Below are positions 1-11,756 of a DNA stretch of 64,000 nucleotides, one piece after another. A program made the position numbers and the translations under genes. The DNA comes from Carposina sasakii (Eukaryota; Arthropoda; Insecta; Lepidoptera; Carposinidae). A model generated the notes under the pieces. That model worked only from the letters and a program-made list of their open reading frames with translations, was not told where the DNA came from and ran no database searches. The stretch spans positions 5,650,469 to 5,714,468 of the forward strand of contig CP053162.1 of assembly GCA_014607495.2 (NCBI GenBank), given 5' to 3'. Each line of letters begins with the position of its first letter. Within the stretch, counting starts at the first letter, position 1.

Positions 1-27
1 TTAAAATTAAGCTTTGAAATCTACCTG

Positions 28-225
28 TACAGTGTATAAGGTGCATGTTAAGCAAAATGCTATGTGTAGCACTAACTCAAAAATTTAAGTCTCGGAATCA
101 CATGTCTATTTTTCAAGATTGTATTCCTGAACATTCCTAATTTAGTTATCCTGATAAAAATATCAGAATAAGTAAATATGTCATTTCAAGTCTCTTGTAG
201 ATAGGTTGTCTATAATGAGCTATCT
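28..225. repeat. Palindromic MITE, family M1, degraded copy a
   Basis: The left end (tacagtgtataag, then gcatgttaagc) and the internal words aagattgtat and aacattcct match the clearer copies near 15.35 and 29.70 kb. Both arms are eroded, so the boundaries are approximate. The family is non-coding. Confidence 0.5.
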
Positions 226-354
226 TCATCGTCATCAGGAAATCCTAGCTTAGACATCAGAATGATCTATTAATGTACAAAATACTTACACACTACAATT
301 TTATAAATTTATATAACTACTGTCTGTACATACCGTGTCAAATAAGAATAAACG

Positions 355-840
355 TTTATTATTATTATTATTCTTTATTGCACATACACAAAAAGAAATA
401 TGGCATACAACATTAAAGAAGAGATGCATGTACAATGGCAAGCTTATCTCTACCAGAGATCTCTTCCAGCAAGCCAAGCAAGTAAAGAGAAATTGTTAAC
501 AACAGGGTAACATGTGCAATTAAACAAATTCTAAGAAACTACAAAACTACATTAAGAAAAAAAGGAGAAAAACAAATGACAGCATATTCAAATAATGGAC
601 AGGTAGTGATCCTTCAGCTTTTCCCTAAATGTGCCAACAGTGTGACAATCTCTAACCGTGTGGGGTAATTCATTCCAGAGCTTAACCGCCCGAACCGAAA
701 AAGAATACCCAAAAGCCCCAGAATTAAATCGGGGAGTACAAACTCTTGAGCAGTGATGCCGTATTGGATCGGAGAGGCCGATCTCTTGAAAAGAGATATT
801 TAAAGCGCTCACTGAGATATAACGGAGAAAAATTAAATTA
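355..840 (-). mobile_element. Non-LTR retrotransposon (LINE) 3' end, family L1
   Basis: Read on the minus strand, this is the last part of a LINE ORF2 followed by a 3' UTR and an ATT-repeat tail at about 350-372. The open frame at 588-812 includes the C-terminal motif FSVRAVKLWNELP, typical of CR1/Jockey-like reverse transcriptases. The 3' UTR contains the words agagatctcttccagc and tctttattgcaca. Sister tails lie at about 11760 (-), 33330 (-) and 31720 (+). It is 5'-truncated and dead. Confidence 0.75.
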
Positions 841-859
841 TATTATTGTATCTCTTTCG

Positions 860-1640
860 AAATTCACGGGACTACAGAGTCTTGGTCCTTTGAGAGGCGT
901 GCATCGGGCCGTAGCCAAGATGTAGAGGCCCTTTTAAGAGAGCATTATATGGTATCGGATACACATGGCGGATACCATCACCGATTGCACAATATGATAC
1001 ACCTGGTCATGGTCCCCGCCATGTGCAAAGACTATTGGAGTGCAGATCTGAGTCGTGCGATGGAAAATTAAGGCCATGGGCTATAGGGTTGAATGTTGGG
1101 TGGCTGTATAAGGGCTATTGTATATAGGGCGACTATCGGACGCCTGCCATAACAATCTAGTCCCAAAATTGTGAGGTGGCAGGCGGTGACTTGCCGCCCG
1201 TAATATAAGGCCATGAGGTGGGCTTCCCATAAGTGGCGCATGCCGGGGAGGCAACACCGGCGCGGGCGGCTAAGGGTGCAGAGAGGTGAGACTGCGGGGC
1301 GTGAACGTTAGTTACCCCCGGCGTTATGACATTTTACACTTCCACCCTGGAGCAAAGGTTCCGCTCTTGCGCTGTTCCCTCTTAGCCGGCCAATAAAGGC
1401 AAGCTTAGAGTCGAGGGCCAAAGATGGTAAAGTAGCCCTCTGAACTCGGATCCGTGGTGACGCCAATCACCAAAAGCTTCGCCACAAAGCTGTCCTGCGG
1501 TCTTATTATTATAATTATATTGTAGTCTACTGCTGGAAGTAGGCCTCCTCCAGAGCACGCTACAAGGCTGTGCACTGCCATGGGGGGTATTTGCCCATGG
1601 TCATCACGCTGGCAGGCGGGTTGGTGACCGATAATAACAA
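860..1640 (-). mobile_element. GC-rich TE relic ending in a LINE tail, family L2
   Basis: This stretch is clearly more GC-rich than its flanks and has no long open frame. From about 1520 it holds the minus-strand form of a LINE 3' end (tgtagtctactgctggaagtaggcc) also seen at 8.5, 21.5, 51.4 and 53.95 kb. I could not assign the body at 880-1500. A TE origin there is inferred from composition and from the tail. Confidence 0.45.
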
Positions 1641-2092
1641 TCCCAACAAATGAACCTACCCCCCATTTTGAAGATTAATAAACGTAGGACATATTTATTT
1701 GGTTAATGTTGTCTAAAAAACTCAAAATATTTTCAAGTTGCTAACATGGCAAGGGACAAGCTGGGAGAGCGCGGGAAAAAACTGACGATTATTACTGCAG
1801 GGTACTGGAATCATTGGAGGGCCACTTTAGTTATTAAAGGAAAAAAATATTAATGTCATCTAATAAGACCAAACTTCATAAAACTCTTTCGTTGCTTCGT
1901 GGATAACATAAAATACGCAGACGAAATATTTTTTTTACTTGCCAGGCTGTAACATACGAGTGTTCACAGCCTGTATCTCAAATGTGATATTTTAAATGTA
2001 ACAAAAAATATTCATGAGACATTAGTCTTAACATTTTATAATATAATATAATAATATGGTTTTATTGATATTGCTATGTTTTTGGTACAGTT

Positions 2093-3061
2093 ATGGCAAT
2101 GTTTGTATTGCTTGTATCGTTTCTGTCACTTATTGCTGACATAGTAAGTAGAGATTATTAAATAATTTTAGTTACTTTGTTTTATTTATTTACGAAATAT
2201 GCAGATAAGGGTAAAGCCAAATACTATATTTTAACGACATTGAAATATCTTTTCGGTACTCGGTGAGATAAGTGACCATGTCAGAGAGATTCTAAAAGAA
2301 ACAATCATTATAACATACCTAATAGTGCGAAAGATCATAATAAGAGCGATTACAAATAAAGCACTATAATCTATAGAGACTATTTATACCTTAGTCCTTC
2401 ATCTACAAAAAAATAAAGTGACATCTTTTTCAGTTTATGTTAAAAATAATGAATAACGCGGCGTATATAGAGTCGGTTTACAAAATAGCTCCTTTAATAA
2501 TTCAAAACTAAGAAGTTAATACAAAACTGTAAGTTTCATAATTTACAGGAAAGTTTGAAAAATGCTGATGCTCAAAGAGAAGATACCGATGAGTTTACCA
2601 CATTAAGTTATGATGACATAGAAAGCAATCATGGCAAGAAGGGTAAACATAGCAAGCAGAAATCAATACGCCAAAATGAAAATAAAGTGAAAACCTTTAC
2701 TATAACGGAAACCCGTGATGATTTTACCACGTTAAGTCATTATGAAATGTTAGGGTATTATAATTATAAAGATGATAATAATGGGATACGTCCAAGACAA
2801 GGGTGGTGGTTTTGGGGTACAGCAACAAATGCATCAACAACAACTACATCAACTATCAGTGCATCAACTTCAACTGAGGCCCCAATGGAACTATCTACTC
2901 CGTCTGCCTTTCAGAAGATTCTTGATGATTGGGCAGCAAACCCTAAAGAAAATTTAAAAAAATTTATTCAGTGGAGTAAAAAGACATTAAGGGAAGCCTG
3001 GTATGAAACAAAAAAGTTTTTTAAATGGAGCTGGGAACAGATACACGATATATTTACGTGA
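2093..3061 (+). CDS. Unrecognised secreted protein, gene A (2 exons)
   Basis: Exon 1 (2093-2143) encodes a hydrophobic signal peptide, MAMFVLLVSFLSLIADI, and ends in phase 0 at gtaagt. Exon 2 (2549-3061) follows a ttacag acceptor in phase 0 and ends at TGA, giving about 187 aa. Two copies of a motif around D-x-F-T-T-L-S lie in the N-terminal half. A Ser/Thr-rich linker (about residues 110-130) follows, then a roughly 60-residue helical C-terminus with KKFIQWSK and aromatic residues. No family is recognised; small size, a signal peptide and an amphipathic end suggest a secreted or lumenal protein. Gene B at 5.4-7.2 kb is a diverged tandem copy, since upstream DNA at 1744 and 4632 also matches. 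The exon model rests on splice signals, the phase match and the paralogue, not on transcript data. Confidence 0.7.
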
Positions 3062-3439
3062 AATTTTCTCATACATAAATTAGGAATATAAACATATTCT
3101 AGTGTTACGATATAGGTACAATTTTTTTTTGTTTTAATTCAAATGTCTTTATAATAATAATATAACTAGAATAGAATCATAATTAAAATCTATAAAAATT
3201 CAAAAACATAAAGAAATGAAGACCCTTCAAATGGATTAAGCAATTCTCTAAGATTAACAAGTGCCATATTGTCTTGGCCACCTTTTAATTTGAGGAATTA
3301 AAGTATTTTAAATCATTCGAATCGAAAAGTATTTGATTTAAAAACAAAACAAAAAAATATATAATAAACGGAATATGATGATAATAATGGTGATTAATTC
3401 TAATAGCTGAACTAGCTTCCAAATGATTTGACATTATAT

Positions 3440-3710
3440 AATTTTATTCTTATTCTTTATTTCACACAATAAAATACATATTATAAATTAAATACAGGAT
3501 TATTACTGTCAATATCGCACGAGGTACGAGTAGGTGCCAATAATTTCCCCCGTTGGCCCTGCTACTACTCTGTTGGCTAAGTTCCCGGGAATATGTTTTT
3601 ATCCAGGATAATTTCGACATTTTGTTTTTTCTGCAGTCCACGCGGATGAAAAATTTTACTGGATTGTAATTATAAGTATTTCTAGAGACTTGATGCATAA
3701 GTCTAATGAT
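3440..3710. repeat. TE fragments between gene A and the orphan exon
   Basis: The segment 3440-3500 resembles a LINE tail (tattctttatttcacac). The segment 3565-3650 matches the dispersed repeat at 13040-13245 through the words cccgggaatatg, ggataatttcgacattttg and gtccacgcgga. No coding sequence is apparent. Confidence 0.5.
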
Positions 3711-3730
3711 TTACAGATAGGTATACCTAT

Positions 3731-3960
3731 ATGCTAATAATGAAGATATTGAAGGTAAAACTAGTTTTAAAGACAAAAAAGATTTCCATGATAGGAGGGA
3801 GGAATATAATAATAAACGAAGCAAAATACGCCGATTTGTAGATATATTTGAAGATGCATTTGCTACTCTCACCATAACAGAAGGCAACAATAATTTTACC
3901 ACTTTAAGTTCTAAGGAAACAGCAGTGGGTCTTAGCGAAGACGATACTTATGATTATTAG
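3731..3960 (+). pseudogene. Orphan copy of the repeat exon of genes A/B
   Basis: After an acceptor-like ttacagatag, a phase-0 open stretch runs to a TAG at 3958-3960. It closely matches exon 3 of gene B (6057-6383), including TLTITEGNNNFTTLSSKE and the acidic SEDDTYDY. The stop falls where gene B has a tyrosine codon (TAC), so a single substitution ends the frame. No signal-peptide exon or C-terminal module lies next to it. It could be a dead exon left by the tandem duplication, or an alternative 3' exon of gene A; the lack of an obvious nearby poly(A) context favours a relic. Confidence 0.6.
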
Positions 3961-3984
3961 AAGAAACAGCCTCAAACCACAACC

Positions 3985-4163
3985 TATTTATGCAATTAAC
4001 ATGAAATCACGTCTATTTTTAAAGATTGTATTCTTGGACATTCTTGAGTTGTTATGGAATTTCTCCATACTATTTGGAAAATAAATATGTGAGTTCTAGT
4101 CTTTTGTAGATAGGTTGTCATAACTTTTGCTAAACACATCCCTTTTGTTACACCCAGTATGTT
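3985..4163. repeat. Palindromic MITE, family M1, copy b (partial)
   Basis: It shares the internal words aagattgtattcttggacattc and ctccatacta, and the right end cccttttgttacaccc, with copies at 15351-15613 and 29697-29930. The left arm is eroded. Confidence 0.6.
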
Positions 4164-4329
4164 AAGATGTTTTTTTTAGTTTAATTAACCCTACTAGGCT
4201 TTTTTTTTACCGGTATTACAATATTCACGGGCCTAGGCCAAATGTTACCTTACGAGTTGTGCCTCTCGTAACTTATCTCGTGATCTAGGCAGGGATATCT
4301 GTTTCACTTAACTGTTGCGAGGTGGATTG

Positions 4330-4500
4330 TTGGGCGGCGCGGCCATAAGGATTTTAATACATGTTTTGTGTGCGCCAGTCATAGTTTCATGTATCAGTAT
4401 TGTGTTACAATGTATAATCATCATTCTACCCTTTTAATATATGTGATGTTGGTGTGCCTAATCTTAATAAGTATATAAATAAATAAATAATTCAAAATTA
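4330..4500 (+). repeat. Dispersed repeat ending in AAATA repeats, family R4
   Basis: The 3' part reads gtgatgttggtgtgcctaat and then runs into an aaataaataaata tail. A copy in the opposite orientation lies at about 50598-50720. The tail suggests a retroposed element. Confidence 0.45.
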
Positions 4501-4879
4501 TCAATAGCATTTAATAGACTTGCGATATTAGGAAAATAAATCATGCTTTACCTCCAGAGGTACTGTTTTATTGATTAACGGCTTACCGGTAACAAGCCGT
4601 GTGAATTAATAAATAAATAATAAATACCTTACCATGGCAAGGAACGAGCTGGGAGAGCGCGGAAAAAAACTGTTGTGCGTATCTTAAAGGTTGACTGCAC
4701 GAGGTTTTTGGAAACTAACTAGTGTCATTAGAAGGCTACTTTGGTCATTTAAGGAAAAAATTATAAACGTTTTCTAATAAGCCTATAGCCATGAAGAATA
4801 TACCTCATAACACTCTTTCATTACTTCGTGGATGACATACAAATACACATACGAAACAATTTTTTTTCTAGCGGATTAT

Positions 4880-5095
4880 ATTATGGAGAAGTGTCTTATA
4901 AATTTATCTTAGTCAAGATATTGTATATTATAAAAATTATTAATAAAGAAATGTTTTTTTTTTCACCCAAGTGAGATTTGAACTCACAACCTCTCGCAAA
5001 CCGTGCTTTCGCTCTAACCAACTGAGCTATCGGGTCAATTAACTCGGATGACAAATTTTACCATCTCTTTTACATTACGTTTTTGGCAACGTTAT
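4880..5095 (-). mobile_element. tRNA-derived SINE, family S1, in the gene B upstream region
   Basis: The minus strand has a tRNA-like head with an A box (tagctcagttggttagag), a B box (gagttcaaatctcac) and a 6-bp acceptor-like pairing. The body attattaataatttttataat continues to cttgactaagat. The anticodon stem does not pair well and the body is shared with 32.03-32.30 kb, so this is a SINE rather than a working tRNA gene. Gene A upstream DNA (about 1930) lacks it, so it inserted after the gene A/B duplication. Confidence 0.7.
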
Positions 5096-5371
5096 TTTTT
5101 CATCCCGATAGCTATACACTAGCCAAATCTCGGTAAGCAAAGCTGAAACAATGTTTTAAAGATGAAACGATCAACCATATCCTATTTTTTTTCTTTGCCT
5201 GGTTGTCACTTACACCCGGTATGTAAATGTGGGGAAAATAAAATCCATTGGTGAATACAAATGTAACAAAAAAAAATTATAAACATTTATGAGCACTATT
5301 GTATTAACATTTTATAATTTAATGTATGTAATATATGGTTTTCTAGATATTACTACGTTTTTGTAACAGTT

Positions 5372-7180
5372 ATGACAATGTTAGTATTTTTTGTGTCGTT
5401 TCTATCACTTATTGCGGTCATAGTAAGTAGAAATTATTAAAAAACTTAGTTAATTTCTTTTATTAATTTACACATCTCTTTCAGTTTATGTTAAAAAAAG
5501 AATAAGGCGGCGTGACGTTTGTAGAGTACGTTTCACAAAACAGCTCCTTTAATAATTCAAAACTGTAAGTTTCATAATTTACAGGACAGTTTGAAAAATG
5601 CTGATACTCAAAGAGAAGATATCGATGAGATTACTACGTTAAGTTATGGTGACATGGAAAACAATAATTTCTAGGAGGATCAAGTGGCAAACACTACGCC
5701 AAAATAAAAATAAAGTCAAAATCACTGCTATAACGGAAAATCGTGATGATTTTACCGCGTTAGGTCATTATGAAATGTCAGGGTATTATAAATATAAAGG
5801 CGATAGTAATGTGACACGTCCAAGACAACGGTGGTTGAAGCAAAATCTGCGAAATATGACGGTGTGACGATAGCGTTACGGACTATTGAGAGGTTCGTGC
5901 TTGCCCCAGAGCGTACACCAGCCGCCTTGTTTTTATTCACATAAACTGATGAGGTGTCACGTGTAACAAATGCCTCCCATTAAAATATTTTACACCATTG
6001 CCATTTCAAGTATTTCTAGAGACTTGGTGCAAATAGACTTAATTCTACGATTTCAGATATGTGCCAATAATGACGATATTGAAGGTAAAACCACCAGTTT
6101 TAAAGGCAAAAACGATTATTATAAAAGGGATGAATATAATAAGAAACGAAGCGGAATACGCCCATTTGTAGATACTACTCTCACAATAACAGAAGGCTAC
6201 AATAATTTTACTACTCTCAGTTTTAAGGAAACAGTAGGCGATCTTAGCGAAGACGATACTTACGATTATTACAAGAAACAGCCTGTACTACACAACATTG
6301 TAGATAAACTCACAACTACTACTAAAAGTAAAGCCGAGGACTATATCACATTAAGCGATAAGGATGTAGCGGGCTTTCTTAAGGTAGATATATTTAGTTC
6401 AAATAATATTACACTACATACATTAAACTTGAACTCTAAGGTGTACAGGAGTGTAAATTGGCCTATTGTCTTCTATAGATCGCAATGCTGGGCTGTAAAA
6501 GAGGAAAATACCTTTGAGTGCAAGAGAAATGCAAATGTTGAGATGAATTCGTTATGAATGTGGATGTATGACATGTCAAATAAATATTCACACACTACAC
6601 AACACATTATAACCTAGTCCCACACTGACCCCTAAGGTCTCGTGTCATGGTTACTAAGCAACGGTAAATAAATATAGAAACGGAAACAAACATCGATATT
6701 CATCATATCAATTCGGAATTCGAACCCAGGACCTATAGTGTCGTAGCCAGCCACTACCTACTAGACCAATCGACCGAATGTTAAGGAATGAAGACATGTT
6801 AAGGAATTAAGTGTAAAGTCTCTACCAAACCAACAGAGCTAAGGTAGCTATCCACTTATCGTCATTGTCGTGTTTTACTTTTTGTTACATAGCCGGGACA
6901 CACCTTCAGGAATGATGATGATGATGATAAAATCAAACGATCAGGACTACGTCAAATAGGCGAAGGATTGACAACTGACCATTCACAATTTAATAAAGTT
7001 GTCAAAGAGTGGAAAAATGATCCCTCAGCAGAATTTAAAAAATTCATACAATGGAGCAAAGATACAGTGAAAAACTTAGCGTGTCAAACCAATACGTTTT
7101 TTAAAGCCAGCTGGGAATATATTAAAGATACGCTAAGTAAGTCACGTTTGTATATTCAGCGTAAACTTTTTACTAGATGA
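5372..7180 (+). pseudogene. Secreted-protein gene B, modular, with a nonsense codon in exon 2
   Basis: This is the paralogue of gene A. Exon 1 (5372-5422) encodes the signal peptide MTMLVFFVSFLSLIAVI. Exon 2 starts at 5585 and meets an in-frame TAG at 5672; decayed homology to gene A continues to about 5850. Exon 3 (6057-6383) carries TLTITEGYNNFTTLS and a second repeat, EDYITLSDKDVAG, ending at AAG|gtagat. Exon 4 (6893-7180) follows a strong pyrimidine tract and acatag, and carries a poly-Asp run plus the C-terminal module with FKKFIQWSK and FFKASWE. All junctions are phase 0, so an mRNA skipping exon 2 would keep an open frame of about 220 codons. It is either a pseudogene or a gene that lost one cassette; transcripts would decide. 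Confidence 0.6.
6565..6782 (-). mobile_element. tRNA-derived SINE, family S2, in an intron of gene B
   Basis: The minus strand reads ggtcgattggtctagtaggtag (A-box region), later tcctgggttcgaattcc (B box), then a body with tagtgtgggactagg. A fuller plus-strand copy is at 49343-49630. It sits between exons 3 and 4 of gene B. Confidence 0.75.
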
Positions 7181-7254
7181 AAATATTTTTGCTATTTAAA
7201 TTTGTTTCATTACAAAAATAAATTAATGCGATATCTCGCTTCCATAATGGAAAA

Positions 7255-7548
7255 TGTCCGGGGGGCAATTCTTGAAAATTTTTGAGCCGAAACGCAACCA
7301 CTAACGAACCGTTAACGAAACACGGTGCGAAGCAATATATACTTACCCCATGAGTAATAAGGTATATTTTAGCACGATCGGTCGCGTGTATGACAAAATA
7401 AAAACAAATATCTGTCTCGTGCTGAAATGTGTCTAATTACGTCACTGTAAAGTAATTATTGCTTTGTTCTGAGCGTCTACAACGGTTCGTTTCGGCTTCG
7501 TTCGAACTCGAGACTTTTCGAGAATTGGCCCCCTGGCCGCTTAGGAAA
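7255..7548. repeat. Inverted-repeat element (MITE-like)
   Basis: The left arm begins ggggggcaattcttgaaaa and includes gagccgaaacg. The right arm includes cgtttcggct and ends cgagaattggccccc. The arms are imperfect inverted complements about 290 bp apart, with no coding frame inside. Confidence 0.55.
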
Positions 7549-8394
7549 TGTAACCAGTGTTACCAACCCACATCCAATTCCCTAAATTCCAACTTTAACT
7601 CATGAGCGGGGGATTGCATCCATAGTATGCTGACACATGTGGCCATATACATAGTAATTAGCGTCATCACCATCGGAACTACTCTATAAAACGGACGATA
7701 CACGTTGAGTCGGTGTACCCCTAAAAAAACCCTTAAAAAATTATCCCCCTAAAAGTCCCCCTAGTTATATTTTTTTCCCCTAAATTTAGGGGTAAAACCC
7801 CTAAGTTATCTTATCACCACTGACTGTAACTTCGTTTGGCATTGACGTCAGTATGCGCCGCGTCACGTGACTTGATGAACATGCTAAAATGAAGGCTTGG
7901 ATCATATTCTGTGGCTTGGATCAAACGCGTCAGGGACGAATTTCTATGGATTGAATCGAGAAATAATCGAGACTTTATCTAAGTTCCTTGTATCGACAAG
8001 TTTAACGGTAGGTAACAGTTAAATATTCATTAGGAAATTAAACTTTCAGGGTGGCAACAATATTACTTTATAGTGCACCGATTTTTTTAAATCTTTATAA
8101 AATTTCAAATTACTTTGCATTTTATATTAACAAATTTTATTTGAACTAAATTTTTAGTACAATAATTGGATGTAAGCATTGCAATGAAACATTATCATTT
8201 AGTTGCAGTACCTAATGGTTGAAAATTACGTTACTCACTTACATTGTGTGATATGAACTCTATCCTATACTACGAATTAAGCCCCATCTAATACGTCTTT
8301 TTCCGTTTGTGGTTAAAATGTAGTAGGTAATATATATCCTTAGTAATGTGAATCGTGGGTATCGTAGGAGGTGATTAGGGGTTTCCGGGAGGTG

Positions 8395-8575
8395 GGCAGC
8401 AGCGCCTCCCATACTGACAACATAGTTCGAAAATCACACTGCGGTCACCAACCCGTCTGCCCAGCGTGGTGACTGGGCAAAATCCCCCTGTGAGAGTAGC
8501 CTTGTGGCGTGTCCTGGGGGAGGCCTACGTCCAGCAGTGGACTGCAATAGGCTGAAGAAGAAGAAGAATATTGTA
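8395..8575 (+). mobile_element. LINE 3' end, family L2
   Basis: The plus strand contains cgtccagcagtggactgcaa followed by taggctgaagaagaagaag, the coding end and simple tail of a non-LTR element. The same end in coding form (VQQWTAIG-stop) is on the minus strand at 51418. It is strongly 5'-truncated. Confidence 0.7.
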
Positions 8576-10737
8576 AATGAGTAAGTACCTGCCTCTGTTT
8601 GTCTGTCACGTTTTCATGCCAAAACAACAGCACAACAAGTTGACTCGTTTATCTATAATAGTATATATGTTAATACGTTAATACCTAACAATATGCGGAT
8701 TAGTAGACAGAACCTATTATATTATTTGGTGCAAGTAACCTTAATCTAAGATTACAACTTCTATTCGTACACTCTTCTATTTTTCATAGTCCATGGAATA
8801 CGTGATCTGATTATGCAAATTTTAACTGTTTTCCCTGTGCATTTAATTTTAATTTGACAGTAAAAAAAACTGATAAGGCCGAAATATGCTTCCGTTTTGT
8901 AGGTTCCGCACTAAGTGTGATATGTATGTAAGTTTTGGTACAATAAAGTATGTAGATACGCTCTACTAAAGGCATGAGCTGAGTCAAGCAAACCATTACG
9001 ATATCATATTTTCAAGAGACCTTTATAGCAGGCGTAAAAACGCAACGTTACTATTTTAATATCTCGTATTCTTTGTAATATCACGATCATTTTTTCTATG
9101 AAAGCACTCCTGGGCAACACCCTGCATAGGGTAAATTTTACGAAATCAAAGTTATTTTACTAACATGGTGTCTCAAAATGAGGTGCTATTAGTAAGTAAT
9201 CCTTTAAAACTTGCGACTGTTCTTGTTTCTCTTTTTACACCTTTACTGATTTCGTGTTAATCTATCAATAACTAAGCGCTTTGCTTTAAAAAAACGTTTT
9301 AAAAAAACCATCAGAATAATACGAAAATTTTCTTTTTTCACTATGAGTCCCGCCTTAGGCCAATTTTCTCCTTCAGATCAGTAAAATTGATCAGTAATGT
9401 TATAATTTAGCACAGAACCCTAATACTGCTTTGTAAGTACCTACATATTATATAACTACAAGAAAAAACTTCAACGTAAAAACTTGAAATAAGCATATCT
9501 ATAAAATTTTTAAAGTTTTTTCCTTGTACAAGGTTTTTAAGTTTTTACATGTGTTCCTAAGTATATTTTTATGTTCATACCTAAGTTCAGTCGATATAAA
9601 TTTAGAACTCATTTTTTTGCTATGGTTTACTAAATATGGTTTGACCTGTTGAAACAAGGATTCCATGCCATCTAAAGAGGTTATAATAATTCATACCAAT
9701 ATTTAAAATTATTTGTGACTCTTTCATGCAAATGTTACCTGCCTCACAGATTTTGATGAGCTTTACCCGCTATATAATATAGCTTATAAGTACGTTAGAA
9801 CAATACATAAGATAATAAATATAGGTCCTCTAGATAATTAAGTGAATCCAGTAGAATCGTTAAATCGGAGTTACTTTGGAGAATACTACCTTGAAACGCC
9901 TAGACTTAAAAACACAAAAAAAGGCAATTAAAACAATGTTTACGTCGAATAAATGATCTGAATTTGAATTATTTACTGACACATCGAGTTTATACCAAAC
10001 TCGTTTATTATACCCTAATATGATCTTGTAAAGATTGCCACTTGAAAAAACTAGAAATACAGGGTACGGACGTCATAGTTGTGACTTTAGTAGCGTATTT
10101 GTATTAGGTTCACGTATTCACCGTATTTTCGGCTTATTTAAAGTCGCTGTGAGATTTTTTCTTATCTCATTTTTTTGAAATTATTACAAAGAATAAAATC
10201 ATAGTGTCTCATAAACTTTATGAAAGTTTTTTCGTAAGTAGGTATATCGTTTTACAGAGGTAAAAGGCCATATTAGAAATGTGATAGAAGATGTTGATTT
10301 CATGTAATATCAAATGCTGTGGGAACGATATAGAATTTTCTCAAATTCAATCCACCATTTTATATTTTTTTATTAAAAACCTAATAACATCATATAACCT
10401 TGTTAGCGAACCAAAAAAAAAACTTGGTCAAGTAAGACAGGATATTTTCAAGTTGCACTTAGCAACACGTTAATTGGTTAGGTGTCTTTTTTATACTTAA
10501 TAAAAAACATGATTTATCACAGAAAAAAGATACCACGGACTATATTTACTTCTTCAACGGTACACGAGGCGACTGCAATTACATCTGCAACAGAATTCAG
10601 GACATAAGCAACGGGTAGTTACAGATGCTCCAGTTTCATGAAGCAACTAAAGTTATAATACTTATATTACATCATTGCTATCATTGCTAGTATGGGCACA
10701 CAAATAAGATTGAAAGACAACTTTTCTTCTATAGTAC

Positions 10738-10862
10738 CACTTCTGACCAATTTTGAGGGTATAGTTGAGATGTACAAGTTTGGTTAGTAGTAACAGGTGG
10801 TCAGCCCATCGCCTACAAAACACTAAGATCCTCTTGTCCCTCTACTGACTTGTACAGTATGC
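10738..10862 (-). repeat. Dispersed repeat, family R1 (minus copy)
   Basis: It carries gaccaattttgagggtatag, ggtggtcagcccatcgcc and cttgtccctctactgac. It is the inverted counterpart of the plus copy at 11395-11552, so the two form an inverted pair about 0.6 kb apart. Confidence 0.65.
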
Positions 10863-11394
10863 CCGGGAAGAGAAGCAGCTGTAGTATTATACATTTTTTT
10901 TCACTCCCAGAGCAGCATAGTAGAAGATACAACATAGTAGATAACTCCTGTTGCCATTCAAAATCATATTGCAGATTTCTTTGTGTATGAATGGGTTAAA
11001 CCGTTAATCATTATTATGGCTGATATGAATATAAAACTATTAATATTAATAACGTATTTAAAAGCAAGGATCTAAATTATCCATTTACGTATTTATCACT
11101 AACATGTTAGTTGGCATTCGAAGTTTTTAAGTTCGAGTCTAGAGTAAGATCTTGGTTCCGTACCATTAAAATATATTATTTATCTCTTCTTGACAAAAAT
11201 GTATACAAAATAAAACTGATGATATAATCACGAAGTTTTATTGAAATAAAGTTGATTTATAAATACACACACGCTTTGTTAAGGAAAAAATCACCTAAGA
11301 TTTAGTTGTTTCACACTATAGTCTAAACCGCTATAAATAATTATTGATCTGATTTTACTATATCCCTGCAGTGTATTTAATCTGAAATGTGTTT

Positions 11395-11552
11395 TGAAGG
11401 TCTTGGTGTTTTGTAGGCGATGAGCTGACCACCTGTACATCTCAACTATACCCTCAAAATTGGTCAGAAGTGGCACCATTAGTTCTATCGGCCCTTGGTG
11501 CTCTGCCTGCCCCGTAAGGGATAAAGGCGTGATTATATGTATGTATGTATGT
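11395..11552 (+). repeat. Dispersed repeat, family R1
   Basis: It carries tgtaggcgatgagctgacca, cttggtgctctgcctg and ggcgtgattatatg, ending in a tatgtatg microsatellite. Copies are at 17455-17648 and 43975-44137. The tail suggests a retroposed SINE or LINE end. Confidence 0.7.
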
Positions 11553-11756
11553 TGTTTTCGTTTATTATGACCGTTGCTTTTTAAATAATTTTATAATCTG
11601 GCCCCTCTATGTTAAAGTTGGTTGTGAAATTTCCTTTGTGATCCTGTAGTTACTCCAAGTTAGCTATTGTAGTAAAAAAAAAGATGGTATGTATCTGTCA
11701 TGGCCTGGCCATATTATTTATAATTTTTATGGTCATTTCATGAGATGGTCGCTTAG

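Noticed and set aside
4960..5040. tRNA gene on the minus strand
   Set aside because: A and B boxes are present, but the anticodon stem does not pair and the flanking body recurs at 32 kb, so it is a SINE head.
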